64,000 nucleotides of DNA, taken from contig CAWIBS010000035.1 in the NCBI GenBank assembly GCA_963834365.1, positions 310,001 to 374,000 on the forward strand, given 5' to 3'. The stretch is from CAWJAP01 sp963834365 (lineage in GTDB: Bacteria; Acidobacteriota; Vicinamibacteria; Vicinamibacterales; Vicinamibacteraceae). Shown piece by piece: positions 19,080 through 28,715 of this stretch (its first letter is position 1; each line of letters begins with the position of its first letter). The translations under genes were made by a program, and so were the position numbers. Below the pieces are notes generated by a model. It saw only the letters and a list, made by a program, of their open reading frames with translations, made no database searches and had not been told where the DNA came from.

Positions 19080-20716
19080 CTCGCGCGACGCGTGACCACG
19101 GCCGTACAGGATTCGTCCTGGCCGGGCATGGGTATGGTGCCCGCGATCGAGCACGACCGCGCCGTTCACGATCACGTACTCGATGCCTGACGGATATTGA
19201 TGCGGCCGCTGGAAGGTCGCGTGATCGGCGACACGGTCCGCATCGAAGATCGTGACGTCGGCCCACAGGCCCGGCCGCAGCAGCCCGCGATCGAAGACGC
19301 GGATCTTCGCCGCGTTCGCCGACGTCATCTTGCGAACGGCGTCCTCGAGCGTCAGCAGGCGGGCCTCGCGCACGTAGCGCGCCAGCACGCGCGGGAACGT
19401 GCCGTAGTAGCGCGGATGCGGATGCTCCGCCGCGAGCGGTCCCTCAGGGGCCACCGCCCGGCCATCCGATCCGACGGAGACGAAGGGCTGGGCGAGCGCC
19501 CGCCGCATGTCCTCCTCACTGTGATGGAAGAAGACCGTGGACACCGATCCGCCGTTCTCCACGAGCAGCTCGAAGAGGACGTCGATCGGCGGCTTCCCGA
19601 GCGTGGCAATCACGTCGCTCATGCGCCGGCCGGCGAACTGCTGATACCGCGGGTTGGTGAGCCGCACGAGCAGCATGCCCTCCCAGCTGCCCGTGGCCGT
19701 GTAGTGGTTGTACCAGTCGCCGAGCGGCGCCTCGCCGAGGATCTCGCGCTCCAGACGGGGCCGCAGGCTGACGTCCCGCAGGCGTGAGACCAGCGCCTCG
19801 GCCCCGCCCTCGTGCGCCCACGGCGGGATGATGCTCGCGAGATCGTTCTGGCCGGCGCGATACGGGTACACGTTGGCCTCGACGTCCTGGCCGCGGGCGC
19901 GCGCGCCGGCAATGAGCGTCACCAGGTCGGGCATGCGGCCCCACATCGATCGGTCGGCGATCTTCAGGTGAATGATGTCCACCGGAACCCTCGCCCGGCG
20001 TCCGATGTCGAGCGCTTCCTCGACCGCCGTGAAGACGCCGGTGCCCTCGGTTCGCAGGTGGGTCGAATAGATGCCGCCGTACTCGGCCACGACCTCGCAC
20101 AGGCTGACCAGCGTGTCGGTGTCGATCCAGACGCCGGGCGGTCCGCTCAACGAGCTGGCCAGGCCGAGCGCCCCATCCTCCATGGCCTCGCGGACGTCAC
20201 GGCGCATGGACTCGAGCTCCGCCGGTCCGGGCGGCCCGGCACGCGGACCTCGAACCGTCGTCCACACTTGACTGGACCCGACATAGGACCCGATGTTGGA
20301 GCTGACGCCCTTCGCCACCAGCTCGGCGAAATAGGCGGAAAAACGCGGCCACCGCGCTGATGGCGCGGCTGATCCGCCTTCGCCGAACACCATCGACGTC
20401 ACGCCCTGCCGGACCATGCTCGGCGCATCGCCATCGTCCAGCACCGTGAAATCGGAATGGTTGTGGATGTCGATGAAGCCCGGCGCGACGACGAGGCCGC
20501 TGGCGTCGATCACACGCGCGGCCTGTTCCCGCACGCGGCCCAGCGCGACGATGCGGCCGGCGCGGATCGCGAGATCGCCGGCAAAGGACGGGTTGCCCGT
20601 GCCATCGACGATGCGGCCGCCGCGGATGAGGAGGTCGACGCCGGCCGTCTGGTGTGCGTGTGGGGCGGCGAGCAGTGCCGCCATCACGACGAGGACACGC
20701 AGGCCCGAGCCGCATG
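19047..20716 (-). CDS. Exported N-acyl-D-amino-acid deacylase (D-aminoacylase) family
   Basis: A metal-dependent amidohydrolase with DLLIRGGRIVDGTGNP, the zinc-binding FIDIHNHSDF, YSTHLRTEG, DIIHLKIADR and the Asp-containing VGSDGRAVAPEG. Family members remove acyl groups from N-acyl-D-amino acids or act on related dipeptides. One extra C near 20705 hides the start: without it an ATG at 20716 opens MRLGLRVLVVMAALLAAP, a clear signal peptide ending near AHAHQ. The uncorrected frame starts with a GTG at 20687. With the corrected start the gene begins one base after the stop of the upstream oxidoreductase (TGAGCATG), so the pair is coupled. Location is probably periplasmic. Confidence 0.88.
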
Positions 20717-20717
20717 C

Positions 20718-21842
20718 TCACCCCGTGACGTTCCGGTTCCCGTGCGCTGCGATCGCCGGCTCGAGCCAGAGATCGACCGGCCGGCGGACGCCGCGCCGAT
20801 TGCCCGGGACGACCTTGCGTCCCGTGCCGGCCGACTCGTACGCGGCGTAGATCATCTCGAGGACGGCCCGGCCGTCTTCACCGGTGACGAGCGGCGGCCG
20901 ATCGTGGCGGACACAGTCGATGAAGTGCCGCAGTTCCTGCGGATATCCCTGGTTGAACGCCTCTTCGAAGACCGAGAAGGTCCAGCCGCGCGTCGATCCC
21001 GCCTTCTCCAGCGCGTATCCGTAGCCACCCTCGCTGTAGGTGAGGGCGGCGTTGCCCGCGAACAGGTCGGCGTAGGAGACGCCCCCGGTGCCGAAGACCT
21101 CGATGCGATCGTCCATCCCTCCCGGCTTCGCCCAACTGTCCTCGGCGATGCCGATGACGCCGCCCTCGAATTCGACGATCGCCACGGCATTGTCCTCGGC
21201 CCGCGTCCGGGCGCCATGGACCTGCGTCGCCATCGTCGCGTAGACACTCTCGACCTTCGGCTGGCCGCCGAGCATCCAGCGGAACCAGGCAAAGGCATGG
21301 CAGCCCATGTCCATGAGCACGCCGCCGCCGGCGCGATCGATGTCGTAGAACCAGTCGGCGTGCGGCCCGGAGTGCTTCTCGCTCTGGCGCATCTGGTAGA
21401 TGCGGCCGATCGCGCCTTCGCTGGCCAGTTGCCGCACGCGCTCGTACTTCGGGGCGAAGCACAGCTCCTCGGCATACATCAGCCGCACGCCCGCACGCTG
21501 GCACGCCGCGATCATCGCGTCGGCTTCCTCGAGCGTGCGCGCGAGCGGCTTCTCGCAGATGACGTGCCGGCCGGCGCCGGCGGCGGCTTCGGTGACCGGC
21601 AGGTGGAGATCGTTGGGCACGCAGACGTCCACGACGTCGCACTCGGCGGACGCGAGCAGGGTCTCGACGTCGGTGAACCACGCCGGCACGTTGAAGCGCC
21701 GCGCGAGCGCCTCGGCGCGCGCCCCCGATCTCGAGCAGATCGCGGTGACCTCCGCCTCGGGGACGAACCGGTGATACGACTCCAGGTGAATCTCGCCGAT
21801 GAAGCCGGCGCCGACGATCGCGACCTTCGTGCGTCCCTGCAT
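20718..21842 (-). CDS. Gfo/Idh/MocA-family NAD(P)-dependent oxidoreductase
   Basis: A complete 374-residue protein starting at MQGRTKVAIVGAGFIGEIH; an upstream ATG at 21884 gives 14 extra residues without similarity. The N-terminal Rossmann fold has GAGFIG, DVVDVCVPNDLH and HVICEKPLARTLEEAD, where EKP holds the conserved lysine that contacts the nicotinamide and substrate. The C-terminal alpha/beta domain has GGGVLMDMGCHAFAWFRWML, whose Asp and His complete the site. Members oxidise or epimerise sugars and inositols. It is the first gene of a two-gene operon with the D-aminoacylase. The substrate cannot be inferred. Confidence 0.9.
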   Translation of the reverse strand: MQGRTKVAIVGAGFIGEIHLESYHRFVPEAEVTAICSRSGARAEALARRFNVPAWFTDVETLLASAECDVVDVCVPNDLHLPVTEAAAGAGRHVICEKPLARTLEEADAMIAACQRAGVRLMYAEELCFAPKYERVRQLASEGAIGRIYQMRQSEKHSGPHADWFYDIDRAGGGVLMDMGCHAFAWFRWMLGGQPKVESVYATMATQVHGARTRAEDNAVAIVEFEGGVIGIAEDSWAKPGGMDDRIEVFGTGGVSYADLFAGNAALTYSEGGYGYALEKAGSTRGWTFSVFEEAFNQGYPQELRHFIDCVRHDRPPLVTGEDGRAVLEMIYAAYESAGTGRKVVPGNRRGVRRPVDLWLEPAIAAHGNRNVTG

Positions 21843-21914
21843 CGACACTCCACAGCGGCCCGCCGCTCTTTCAGGCCAATCCACGCGATCCGGGGGCCTC
21901 GTTACCGGGATCGG

Positions 21915-21960
21915 TCTCCGACCTTGTCAGATTTGGTCCGTGGCTCCAATCGCCAAGGAA
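21915..21960 (+). repeat. Single CCTTGTCAGATTTGGTCCGTGGC-type repeat
   Basis: The leader of the kinase gene contains the words CCTTGTCAGATTTGGTC and CCGTGGCTCC. In reverse complement these are the AGCCACGGACAAG / TCTGACAAGGTC vocabulary of the large array at 28716-29095. The spread of the same words to a second intergenic site supports a mobile or recombining repeat. Confidence 0.55.
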
Positions 21961-22039
21961 GCATAGGAGATTTCCCGGGGCGCTGTACAAACGCGGGAAA
22001 TTCGACGTTGGCCTCAGTGAGACACGTCGGTGGACGCTC

Positions 22040-23980
22040 ATGGCCCTTCCGTCCAGGATCGCGAAATACGAGATTCAGCGTCCCATCCGGCAGGGCGGCA
22101 TGGGGTCGGTCTATCTCGGGTTCGATCCCGAGCTCGAACGCCGCGTCGCGATCAAGGTGCTGCGCGACGACCTCGAGATCGACGATCCGGGCGCCCGGTT
22201 CATTCGCGAGGCGCGCGCCGCGGCCGGCCTGCGCCACCCCAACATCGTCACCATCTACGACTTCGGCGTCGTCGAGGGCGCGCCCTACATCGTGATGGAG
22301 TTCATTCCGGGCGAGACGCTGGCCGACATCATCGCGCAGCGTCTGCCGCTGCCGCTGTCACGCCGGCTCCAGATCGTCGAGGACCTCTGCGGGGCGGTGG
22401 CCTACGCGCACCGGATGCAGCTGGTCCACCGCGACATCAAGCCCGGCAACGTGATGTTCGACTCGGACGGCGCGGTCAAGGTGCTCGACTTCGGGCTGGC
22501 GCGGACGGCGGACTCCGCGCTCACCCGCGAAGGCGTCGTGATGGGCACGCTGAACTACATGTCGCCCGAGCAGCTGGCCGGAGAACCCATCGACCATCGC
22601 AGCGACATCTTCGCCATCGGCACCGTGCTCTATGAGCTGCTCGCGTTCAGGCGCGCCTTCACTGGCGGGCTGAGCGACGGCATTGTCGTGAAGATTCTGC
22701 ATCGCGAGCCGGAGCCGCTGCCGCCCCTCTCGCACGACATCGACGCCGAGCTGGCCGCGGTCGTCCACCGCGCGCTCAGGAAGGACCCGGCCGAGCGCTA
22801 CCAGGATCTTCCGTCGCTGCGGCTGGCCCTGCTGCGGATCCGCATGCGGCTCGACCCGGCCGACGTGCCGATCGCGCCGGCGGAAACCGCGACGGTGGTG
22901 CTGCACGCGGGCGGCGCCGGTGTGAGGCTGCGCAGCGTCGCCCTGCTCGAGGAGGCTCGCCTGGCGTTGTCCACGGGCGAGTTCGCGCGGGCGATCGCGG
23001 CGTGCGACGAGGCGATCGAGCTCGACCCGGCCGTGCGCGATACCGCGAGCGCGCTCCGGGCACGCGCCGAAATCGCGCGAAACGCGGCGCCCCGGCGCGC
23101 TGACCCGGACCCTGGCGTCGAGCCGCACCCGTGGCGCGGGCGTCGGCGCACGGGGCTGGCGCTGACCGCCGCGGCTGCCCTGGCCGTTCTGGCGAGCCTG
23201 GTGCAATTCACGCGCGGCGCGGCGGTGGCCACACCGTCGCCGGCCATCGTGCGGGGAGCTCCAGCGACGCCCGTTGCACCCGCCGGGTCGATCGCAGCGC
23301 CGAACGCCGCGCCGGTGGATCGCCGGCCTCCCGGGGCCGCGAAGCCGGTGACGCCGCGCCAGGAGCAGCCGAACGACCGGGCGGCACAGGCGACGCGGGC
23401 GGACGCCAACCCGACGACTGCGCCCGGACGGCCGGCGCGCGACGATCCGAAGCCCGAGGCACCGCTACCGTCAGTCGAGATGGCCCGGGTCGTGGAGGCT
23501 GCACCGGCGCCGGCCCCCTCCCCTGTCGTCCCGCCAGCGCCGGAACCCTTGACCGGTCGTCCCCTCGCCAGCCGCACGAGCACACCTGTCGCCGCGTCTG
23601 CCTCGAGTGGCGACGCCGCGGCGCTGCGCCTGCCGGCACCCGAGAGCCAGACCGACGACCAGCTGATCGATCGGACGTTGCAACGCTACGCCGCCGCCAT
23701 GACCGCCCGGGACCTCGACGCCCTCGGAAGCGCTCTCGTCATGGATGCGGCGGCCCGACGACGCCAGGCGTCCTCGTTCCAGCAGTCCACGACGCTGTCC
23801 GTGCGGCTGCGTGCGCTCGGCGCCCCCGTCATCGAGGGCTCGACCGCGACCGTCCGCTGCGAGATTGGCGAGGTCGTCGAAGTGCGGGGACGGGCGCGCC
23901 GATCGGGTGTGAGCCTCGTGGATGTCTCGCTTCGGAAGGACACCGGACGTTGGATGGTCGTCGGGTTCGTCGATCGCTGA
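22040..23980 (+). CDS. Membrane Ser/Thr protein kinase with NTF2-like C-terminal domain
   Basis: 646 residues. The Hanks-type kinase domain spans about residues 10-270: glycine-rich loop IRQGGMGSVYLG (first glycine replaced by Arg17), ATP-anchoring K39 in VAIKVL, HRDIKPGNV near 130, DFGLAR near 150 and LNYMSPEQLAG. A single transmembrane helix at about 369-390 (LALTAAAALAVLASLVQF) is followed by a long Pro/Ala-rich linker. The last 110 residues (DQLIDRTLQRYAAAMTARDL onward) look like an NTF2/SnoaL-type sensor fold outside the membrane. The gene stands alone, with divergent neighbours upstream and a hairpin repeat downstream. The layout suggests envelope sensing by the C-terminal domain. Confidence 0.9.
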   Translation: MALPSRIAKYEIQRPIRQGGMGSVYLGFDPELERRVAIKVLRDDLEIDDPGARFIREARAAAGLRHPNIVTIYDFGVVEGAPYIVMEFIPGETLADIIAQRLPLPLSRRLQIVEDLCGAVAYAHRMQLVHRDIKPGNVMFDSDGAVKVLDFGLARTADSALTREGVVMGTLNYMSPEQLAGEPIDHRSDIFAIGTVLYELLAFRRAFTGGLSDGIVVKILHREPEPLPPLSHDIDAELAAVVHRALRKDPAERYQDLPSLRLALLRIRMRLDPADVPIAPAETATVVLHAGGAGVRLRSVALLEEARLALSTGEFARAIAACDEAIELDPAVRDTASALRARAEIARNAAPRRADPDPGVEPHPWRGRRRTGLALTAAAALAVLASLVQFTRGAAVATPSPAIVRGAPATPVAPAGSIAAPNAAPVDRRPPGAAKPVTPRQEQPNDRAAQATRADANPTTAPGRPARDDPKPEAPLPSVEMARVVEAAPAPAPSPVVPPAPEPLTGRPLASRTSTPVAASASSGDAAALRLPAPESQTDDQLIDRTLQRYAAAMTARDLDALGSALVMDAAARRRQASSFQQSTTLSVRLRALGAPVIEGSTATVRCEIGEVVEVRGRARRSGVSLVDVSLRKDTGRWMVVGFVDR

Positions 23981-24003
23981 TTCGGCGGTGTCCGCCTTCG
24001 AAC

Positions 24004-24030
24004 GTAGTGTCCGGCTTCAGCCGGACGACA
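24004..24030 (+). repeat. Dispersed GTAGTGTCCGGCTTCAGCC hairpin repeat
   Basis: A copy in plus orientation lies 24 bases after the kinase stop and 27 bases before the start of the outer-membrane protein gene. The hairpin core CCGGCTTCAGCCGG is intact. It could act as a weak terminator or an mRNA-stability element; no U-tract follows. Confidence 0.8.
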
Positions 24031-24056
24031 CGCGCACTGACACAGGAGAGGTGAAC

Positions 24057-25280
24057 ATGACTCGCTCGATTTGGCTGTCCGCCTGCGGCGGCCTCCTGCT
24101 GGGACCCGCGGCGGCGTTCGCGCAACCCACGCCTCGTGAAGCCGTCGCATCGCTCGTCGCCGGCAGCTCGACGAGCGACGTCAGCGCCGTCGCGACCGCG
24201 GTCGCCAACCAGATTGCCAGCGTGCCGCTCGGGTCATCCTCGGGCGGGTTCACGTTCGTCCGCGATCCCCAGACCGGGGGCCTGCGCCTGAAGGCGGAGA
24301 CCCTGGGGCCGTCGTTCGCCGAGCGCCCGACGACGCTCGGCAAACGCGGGGCGTTCAACTTCGGCACTTACTCGCAGCGCACGAGGTTCAGCAGCTTCGA
24401 GGGACTGGGCCTGCGCGACGGCGAGTTCCGGCTCAAGGTGCTGCTCGACGGCCGTCCCGTGGACGACCTGTTCACGCTCACGCTCGATGTCGCGACGGTC
24501 TCGACGAACATGTTCGCGACGGTCGGCCTGCATCCCAGCCTCGACATTGGCGTCACGGTGCCGTTCGTCCGGGTCTCGCTGAGCGGCCTCAGATCATCGC
24601 CAAGAGCCGGGGAAACCGGACCACCCGTCGACATGACGGCGTCGGGCCTCGGCGACATTCAGGTGCGCGCGAAGTGGGCGCCCATCCAGGGCGACCGCGT
24701 GGCGCTCGCCGCGGGCTTCGAGCTCCGCGTGCCCACCGCCGACGAGGAAAAGCTGATTGGGACTGGCGGGTATCGCCCGCGCCTCCTCATGCTGGCGTCG
24801 ACGAACGTCGGCCGCGTCTCGCCCCATGTGAACCTGAGCTACCAGTTCGGCGAGGGCGCCCTTGTCCGGGTCGTGCCGGGTGGCGTGGACACGGTCGTCC
24901 GCGCGCGGCCCGGCGACGAGGTCGGCTTGACCCTCGGCGCCGAGGTGGCCGTCCACCCCACGGTGACGCTGTCCGGAGAGCTCATCGGCCGATTGCTCAG
25001 GAACGCCGCACGATTTCGACTCGAGGAACGAATCATCACGCCCGAAGGGAGCTCGGCGGCCACCGTCGCGCGGTTCGCGCAGCTCGCGCGGCTCGGCCAG
25101 CCGGGCCTCTACACGCTGAACGCCCGCGTCGACAGCCTGAACACCTGGATGGTCGCCGGTGGCATCAAGACCGCGATCCTCCAGCACGGGCTCGTCCGCT
25201 TCGATCTCCTCCACTCGATGAGCGAAGCCGGCCTGAGGCCGGGACTCACGACGGTCATCGGGTTCGAATACACCTTCTGA
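24057..25280 (+). CDS. Outer-membrane beta-barrel protein, function unknown
   Basis: A 407-residue exported protein: signal peptide MTRSIWLSACGG...AAAFAQ cleaved near residue 23, then alternating amphipathic strands and a terminal aromatic residue (GFEYTF), the usual end of a barrel inserted by BamA. A good ribosome site (AGGAGAGG) sits six bases before the ATG. Blocks such as TVGLHPSLDIGVTVPFVRV, GLGDIQVRAKWAPIQGDR and LRVPTADEEKLIGTGGYRPR resemble the transporter-like outer-membrane family MetA/PF13557. No partner transporter lies next to it. Passive uptake or a structural role is possible. A hairpin repeat precedes it and a repeat array follows. Confidence 0.8.
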   Translation: MTRSIWLSACGGLLLGPAAAFAQPTPREAVASLVAGSSTSDVSAVATAVANQIASVPLGSSSGGFTFVRDPQTGGLRLKAETLGPSFAERPTTLGKRGAFNFGTYSQRTRFSSFEGLGLRDGEFRLKVLLDGRPVDDLFTLTLDVATVSTNMFATVGLHPSLDIGVTVPFVRVSLSGLRSSPRAGETGPPVDMTASGLGDIQVRAKWAPIQGDRVALAAGFELRVPTADEEKLIGTGGYRPRLLMLASTNVGRVSPHVNLSYQFGEGALVRVVPGGVDTVVRARPGDEVGLTLGAEVAVHPTVTLSGELIGRLLRNAARFRLEERIITPEGSSAATVARFAQLARLGQPGLYTLNARVDSLNTWMVAGGIKTAILQHGLVRFDLLHSMSEAGLRPGLTTVIGFEYTF

Positions 25281-26497
25281 GTGGTGGACTCTTGTTCGGG
25301 CTACGGGCTACAGGCTGCGGGCTGCCGGGGCCCGTGGTCGTTCGTAGTTCGTAGTTGGTCGCTGTCGCAGGTCCGCGTGGCCGGTCACCGGTCAGCGCCG
25401 CCTGCAACATCGCCCTCGTATAGGCGACGTTGAAGATCTCGCCGGCGAACCCGCCACCGCCGGGGTACTGGTTCCGGATCGGGCCGCGCTCGCGATCGAC
25501 GTCGATCGCGCGCGGATGCTCCGGATAGATCGCGCGCGGATATTTCTGGCGCACCAGCTCTTTCATCACGCCGAACATGTCCACCTGGCCGTCATCGAGG
25601 AACACCTCGGTGTAGTCCACGTAGGGCTTGCGAACGACGACGTTGCGGAAGTGGACGTGGTTGATGCAGTCGCGTTCGCCGAGATACCGGCAGACGGCCA
25701 CCGGGTCCTCGCCCATCTCGCGCGTGACGCCGCAGTCGAACGTCATCCCGTTGTGCGGGCTGCGGACGAGGTCCAGGGTACTCCTTCCAGTGCGCGACCG
25801 TCGCCATGATCTGCTCGGATCCCCGGCTGATCGGCACGGGGGGATCGTTCGGATGCAGGGCCAGCCTGACGTTGGCTTTCTCGGCCTCGGGGACGACGGC
25901 CTCGAGAAAATGCCGGGCTCGCTTCAGCTGGTCGGCGCGGGTGTGCGTGCCGACGCCCTCCTTCGGCGGCAGGTTCTTCGACAGCTCGTAGTCGTACGCC
26001 GTGTAGCCCGCGCCAGCCCGGCCCGTCTCCTCCTTGTAGCCCTCCATCAGCCGGTTCGCGTAGAAGTTGTATTCGATGACCGGCAGACCGGCCCGGCCCG
26101 CAGCGCGAATCGACTCGATGACCTGTGCAATCTGGGCATCGGCGCCCGGCCGGCCCCAGATCACATCGTCGAACCCCGAGATCATCAGGTTGTAAAGCGT
26201 CAGGCCGCCGGCCTTGAAGTGATCGATGCGCGTGCGGACCGCGGCTTCATCCCACGGGATCTTGGGTCCGCCCGACAGCACGTGGTCCACGCCGATCTGC
26301 TTCATCCGGCGCATCCCGGCCTCGTCGGGTGTGCCGTAATAGCCCAGGCAGATCTTCGGTGTGCCCTTGCCCTCGGCCGGCATCGCGGCAAACGTCGGCT
26401 GTGCGGCGCCGACACTCGGCGCGAGCGACGACCCGACCGCCGACACACCAAGAGCCTGGAGCAACCGCCTTCGGGGAATGCGTCCACCCATCGTCAT
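25255..26497 (-). CDS. Tat-exported mannonate-dehydratase-like TIM-barrel enzyme, one frameshift
   Basis: The ATG at 26497 follows GAGGAGGC and opens MTMGGRIPRRRLLQALGVSA, a twin-arginine signal ending near AAQP. The barrel resembles D-mannonate dehydratase/sugar isomerase proteins: KICLGYYGTPDE, YNLMISGFDDVIWGRPG, VRLALHPNDPPVPISRG, FDCGVTREMGEDPV and NHVHFRNV, which supply the usual His/Asp/Glu/Cys metal ligands. An extra base at about 25777 breaks KEYLDLVRSPHNGMTFDCG. After MLQAALTGDR the frame passes through a repeat array and stops inside the 3' end of the convergent gene, so the last 45 residues are probably not functional. True UxuA enzymes are cytosolic; export suggests a different substrate. 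Confidence 0.8.
25288..25372 (+). repeat. CTACGGGCTACAGGCTGCGGGCT / GTTCGTAGTT repeat array
   Basis: The stretch after the outer-membrane gene is built from the words GGGCTACGGGCTA, CAGGCTGCGGGCT and TTCGTAGTTCGTAGTT. The first two recur at 41370-41580 and 44385-44460. The minus-strand gene reads through the array before stopping at 25255, giving it a C-terminal tail encoded by the repeat. Confidence 0.75.
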
Positions 26498-26926
26498 GCC
26501 TCCTCTCACGTGCGTGAGATGTCGCTTGTGACAGTCGGCCTGCCTCATCGCTTCGATCGCATGTGGATCTCGGCCGTTCCATGCGCAGGGCTCATCTGTC
26601 ACGGTGTGAGCCGATAAATCTTGCACGATCCGACATGTAAGTTACACGGTTGTCGCGCAAACCCCATGCACACGGATACGTGATTCACCGTGTGCCACGG
26701 TTTGGCCATCGTGTTGCACGTCGCCCCGGCGCTCCAGCGATTGATCACGATCGCGCTTGCGCATCCCCCGGCGCGCGCGGGCTACGGGTGCGCAGACTCC
26801 GATGCGGAGAGTCGCTGCCAGCACCCAGCGTCCCGGTAGTTTCTTTTCTTCTCGTGAACCGCGGCCGCCTCGCACCTGCGAGGCGCACACGCCTGTGTGT
26901 GCGGATCGGCCGCAGGGAGCAGAACG
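26498..26926. other. Divergent intergenic region with an inverted repeat
   Basis: These 429 bases separate a minus-strand and a plus-strand gene and must contain both promoters. The centre (about 26600-26660) is visibly A/T-richer than its surroundings. The inverted repeat CACACGG (26669-26675) and CCGTGTG (26688-26694), with a 12-base spacer, is a possible operator. I see no gene, RNA motif or dispersed repeat here. Confidence 0.5.
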
Positions 26927-28713
26927 ATGCAGGACTCACGTCTGTGGCGTCGCCAGTACCGGTCTGCCCTCATCGCGACCGCCGCGGTGACGGGCCTCGC
27001 GGGCGGTACGGCGGTATGGGCGATTGTCACGCAGCTCGCCGAGGTGGATCTCGTGCACGATGCTGCCGCGGAGCACGTGTCCCAGACCGAGCTGAAGGAC
27101 CTCGTGGCGGCGGGCCAGAATCGTCAGGCGTTCGACGAGGCGTTCGAGCTCGGCGACGAGCTCTTCGCGACGCAGTTCAACGCGCTCGATGGCGGAGGCG
27201 CCAACGTCGGCAACGGCCAGCGCTTCACGCGCGTCCCGCGCGCGGATATGAACGGAGCCCGGTCAGTGGCGCATGCACTTTCCGTTTCGGGTCACGGGCC
27301 CCAATGCCCAGGGCTGCTTCGAGTGCCACGAAGCGCCGTTCGAGGATGGCGCCGGCACGGCGGCGCTGAACGTCCACCGCGATGCCTTCCGGACCGGCGA
27401 CATCAGACAGTTCGTCGAACGCAACACGCCGCACGTCTTCGCGCCCGGCGCCATTCAACGGCTCGCCGAGGAGATGACCGACGCGCTGACGGCGCACCAG
27501 CAGCGGCTCGTCCAGCTGGTGTGCCAGTCGGGGAGCCCGCAAGCCGTCCAGCTCCTCACGAAGGGCGTGAACTTCGGCATCCTCCGCGCCAGTCGGACAG
27601 TGGCCTCACCCTGCGCCGTCGAGTTCGATACTACCGGGGTCGAAGGGGTGGACTTCTCGCCATCGGTCGAGAATCCCGAGGCCGGCCCCTTGCTCATCGT
27701 CCGGCCCTTCCAGTGGAAGGGCAGCGTGGCGTTCCTCCGGGACTTCAACCGGGGCGCGTCGCACAACGAGCTCGGCATGCAGGCCGTCGAGATTGTCGGC
27801 GATGGCGTCGACGGCGATCACGACGGCGTCGCCAATGAGATGACCATCGGCGATCAGACGGCGCTCGCCATCTATCTCGCGGCGCAGCCGCGGCCGACGA
27901 GCCTGCTCGAGCTCAACGATCTCGGCCTGCTCGAGCCGGCGCTGACACGGCAGCAGATCGGGCAAATCCTGCGCGGGCGCCTGGTTTTCCACCAGGTCGG
28001 TTGTGCGTCGTGCCACCAGCCGATCATGCCGATCGATCGGCCGATCTTCAGTGAACCGAGCCAGAACCCTGCGTATCGCGACGGGGATGCCTTCCCGGCC
28101 GGGCAGGGCACGCGTCGCGAGCGGCGTTGATCCTGGCGCTCCGGTGGCCTTCGATCTGACGCGCGACCAGCCGGACAATCACGTGACGCTCCCCGGCGGC
28201 CGCACGTTCAATCTCGGGGCGCTTCGGCGGGACCCCAGCGGCCGGGCGATTGTCGAGCTCTTTGGCGATCTGAAGCGTCACGTCATGGGACCCAACCTCG
28301 CCGAGGCCGTCAACGAGATCGCGGGCGACGACGTCACTCCGATTCCGATTGATCCGCGCAACCGGCACACGCCGGACACCTTCCTGACCGAGAACCTGTG
28401 GGGCGTCGGCTCGACCGCACCCTACATGCACGACGGCCGGGCGACGACGCTCGCCGAAGCGATCCTGGAGCACGCCACGTCAGCGGACGACGATCCGAGC
28501 GAGGCGGCGCCCGCCCGGCGTGCCTACCTGGCGCGATCGACCGGCGACAAGCAGGCCCTGATCGCGTTTCTCCAGAACCTGGTCCTGTTCAAGATCGAGG
28601 AGGAAGAGGAAGCGGCGGCTGCGGCCCCTCTGATGACGAGCCGCGACGCCGCCGCGACGACGCGCCGCGTCGTGCGGATAGCGCCCAAGGGCTTCCGGAT
28701 CCGCACACAGTGA
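26927..28713 (+). CDS. Di-haem c-type cytochrome (thiol oxidoreductase-like/DHOR), two frameshifts
   Basis: The ATG at 26927 follows CAGGGAG and opens a protein with one N-terminal membrane segment (RSALIATAAVTGLAGGTAVW). Two haem sites are present: CFECH, and CASCH in VGCASCHQPIMP. The C-terminal TAPYMHDGRATTLAEAILEH is the distal-haem region of the di-haem oxidoreductase/cytochrome c peroxidase family. An extra G at 27257 interrupts NGPGQWRMHFPFR, and a shift near 28113 separates AGQGTR from SGVDPGAPVAFDL. The tail after residue 570 is rich in Glu and Ala. It acts in the periplasm, most likely as an electron acceptor or peroxidase. A second member of the family is encoded at 43132. Confidence 0.82.
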
Positions 28714-28715
28714 AG

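Noticed and set aside
20457..22295. A 612-codon plus-strand frame opposite the oxidoreductase
   Set aside because: Antisense shadow; the minus-strand Gfo/Idh protein is complete and conserved.
26669..26694. Intrinsic terminator
   Set aside because: The inverted repeat lies between divergent promoters, has a 12-base loop and no U-tract; an operator is more plausible.
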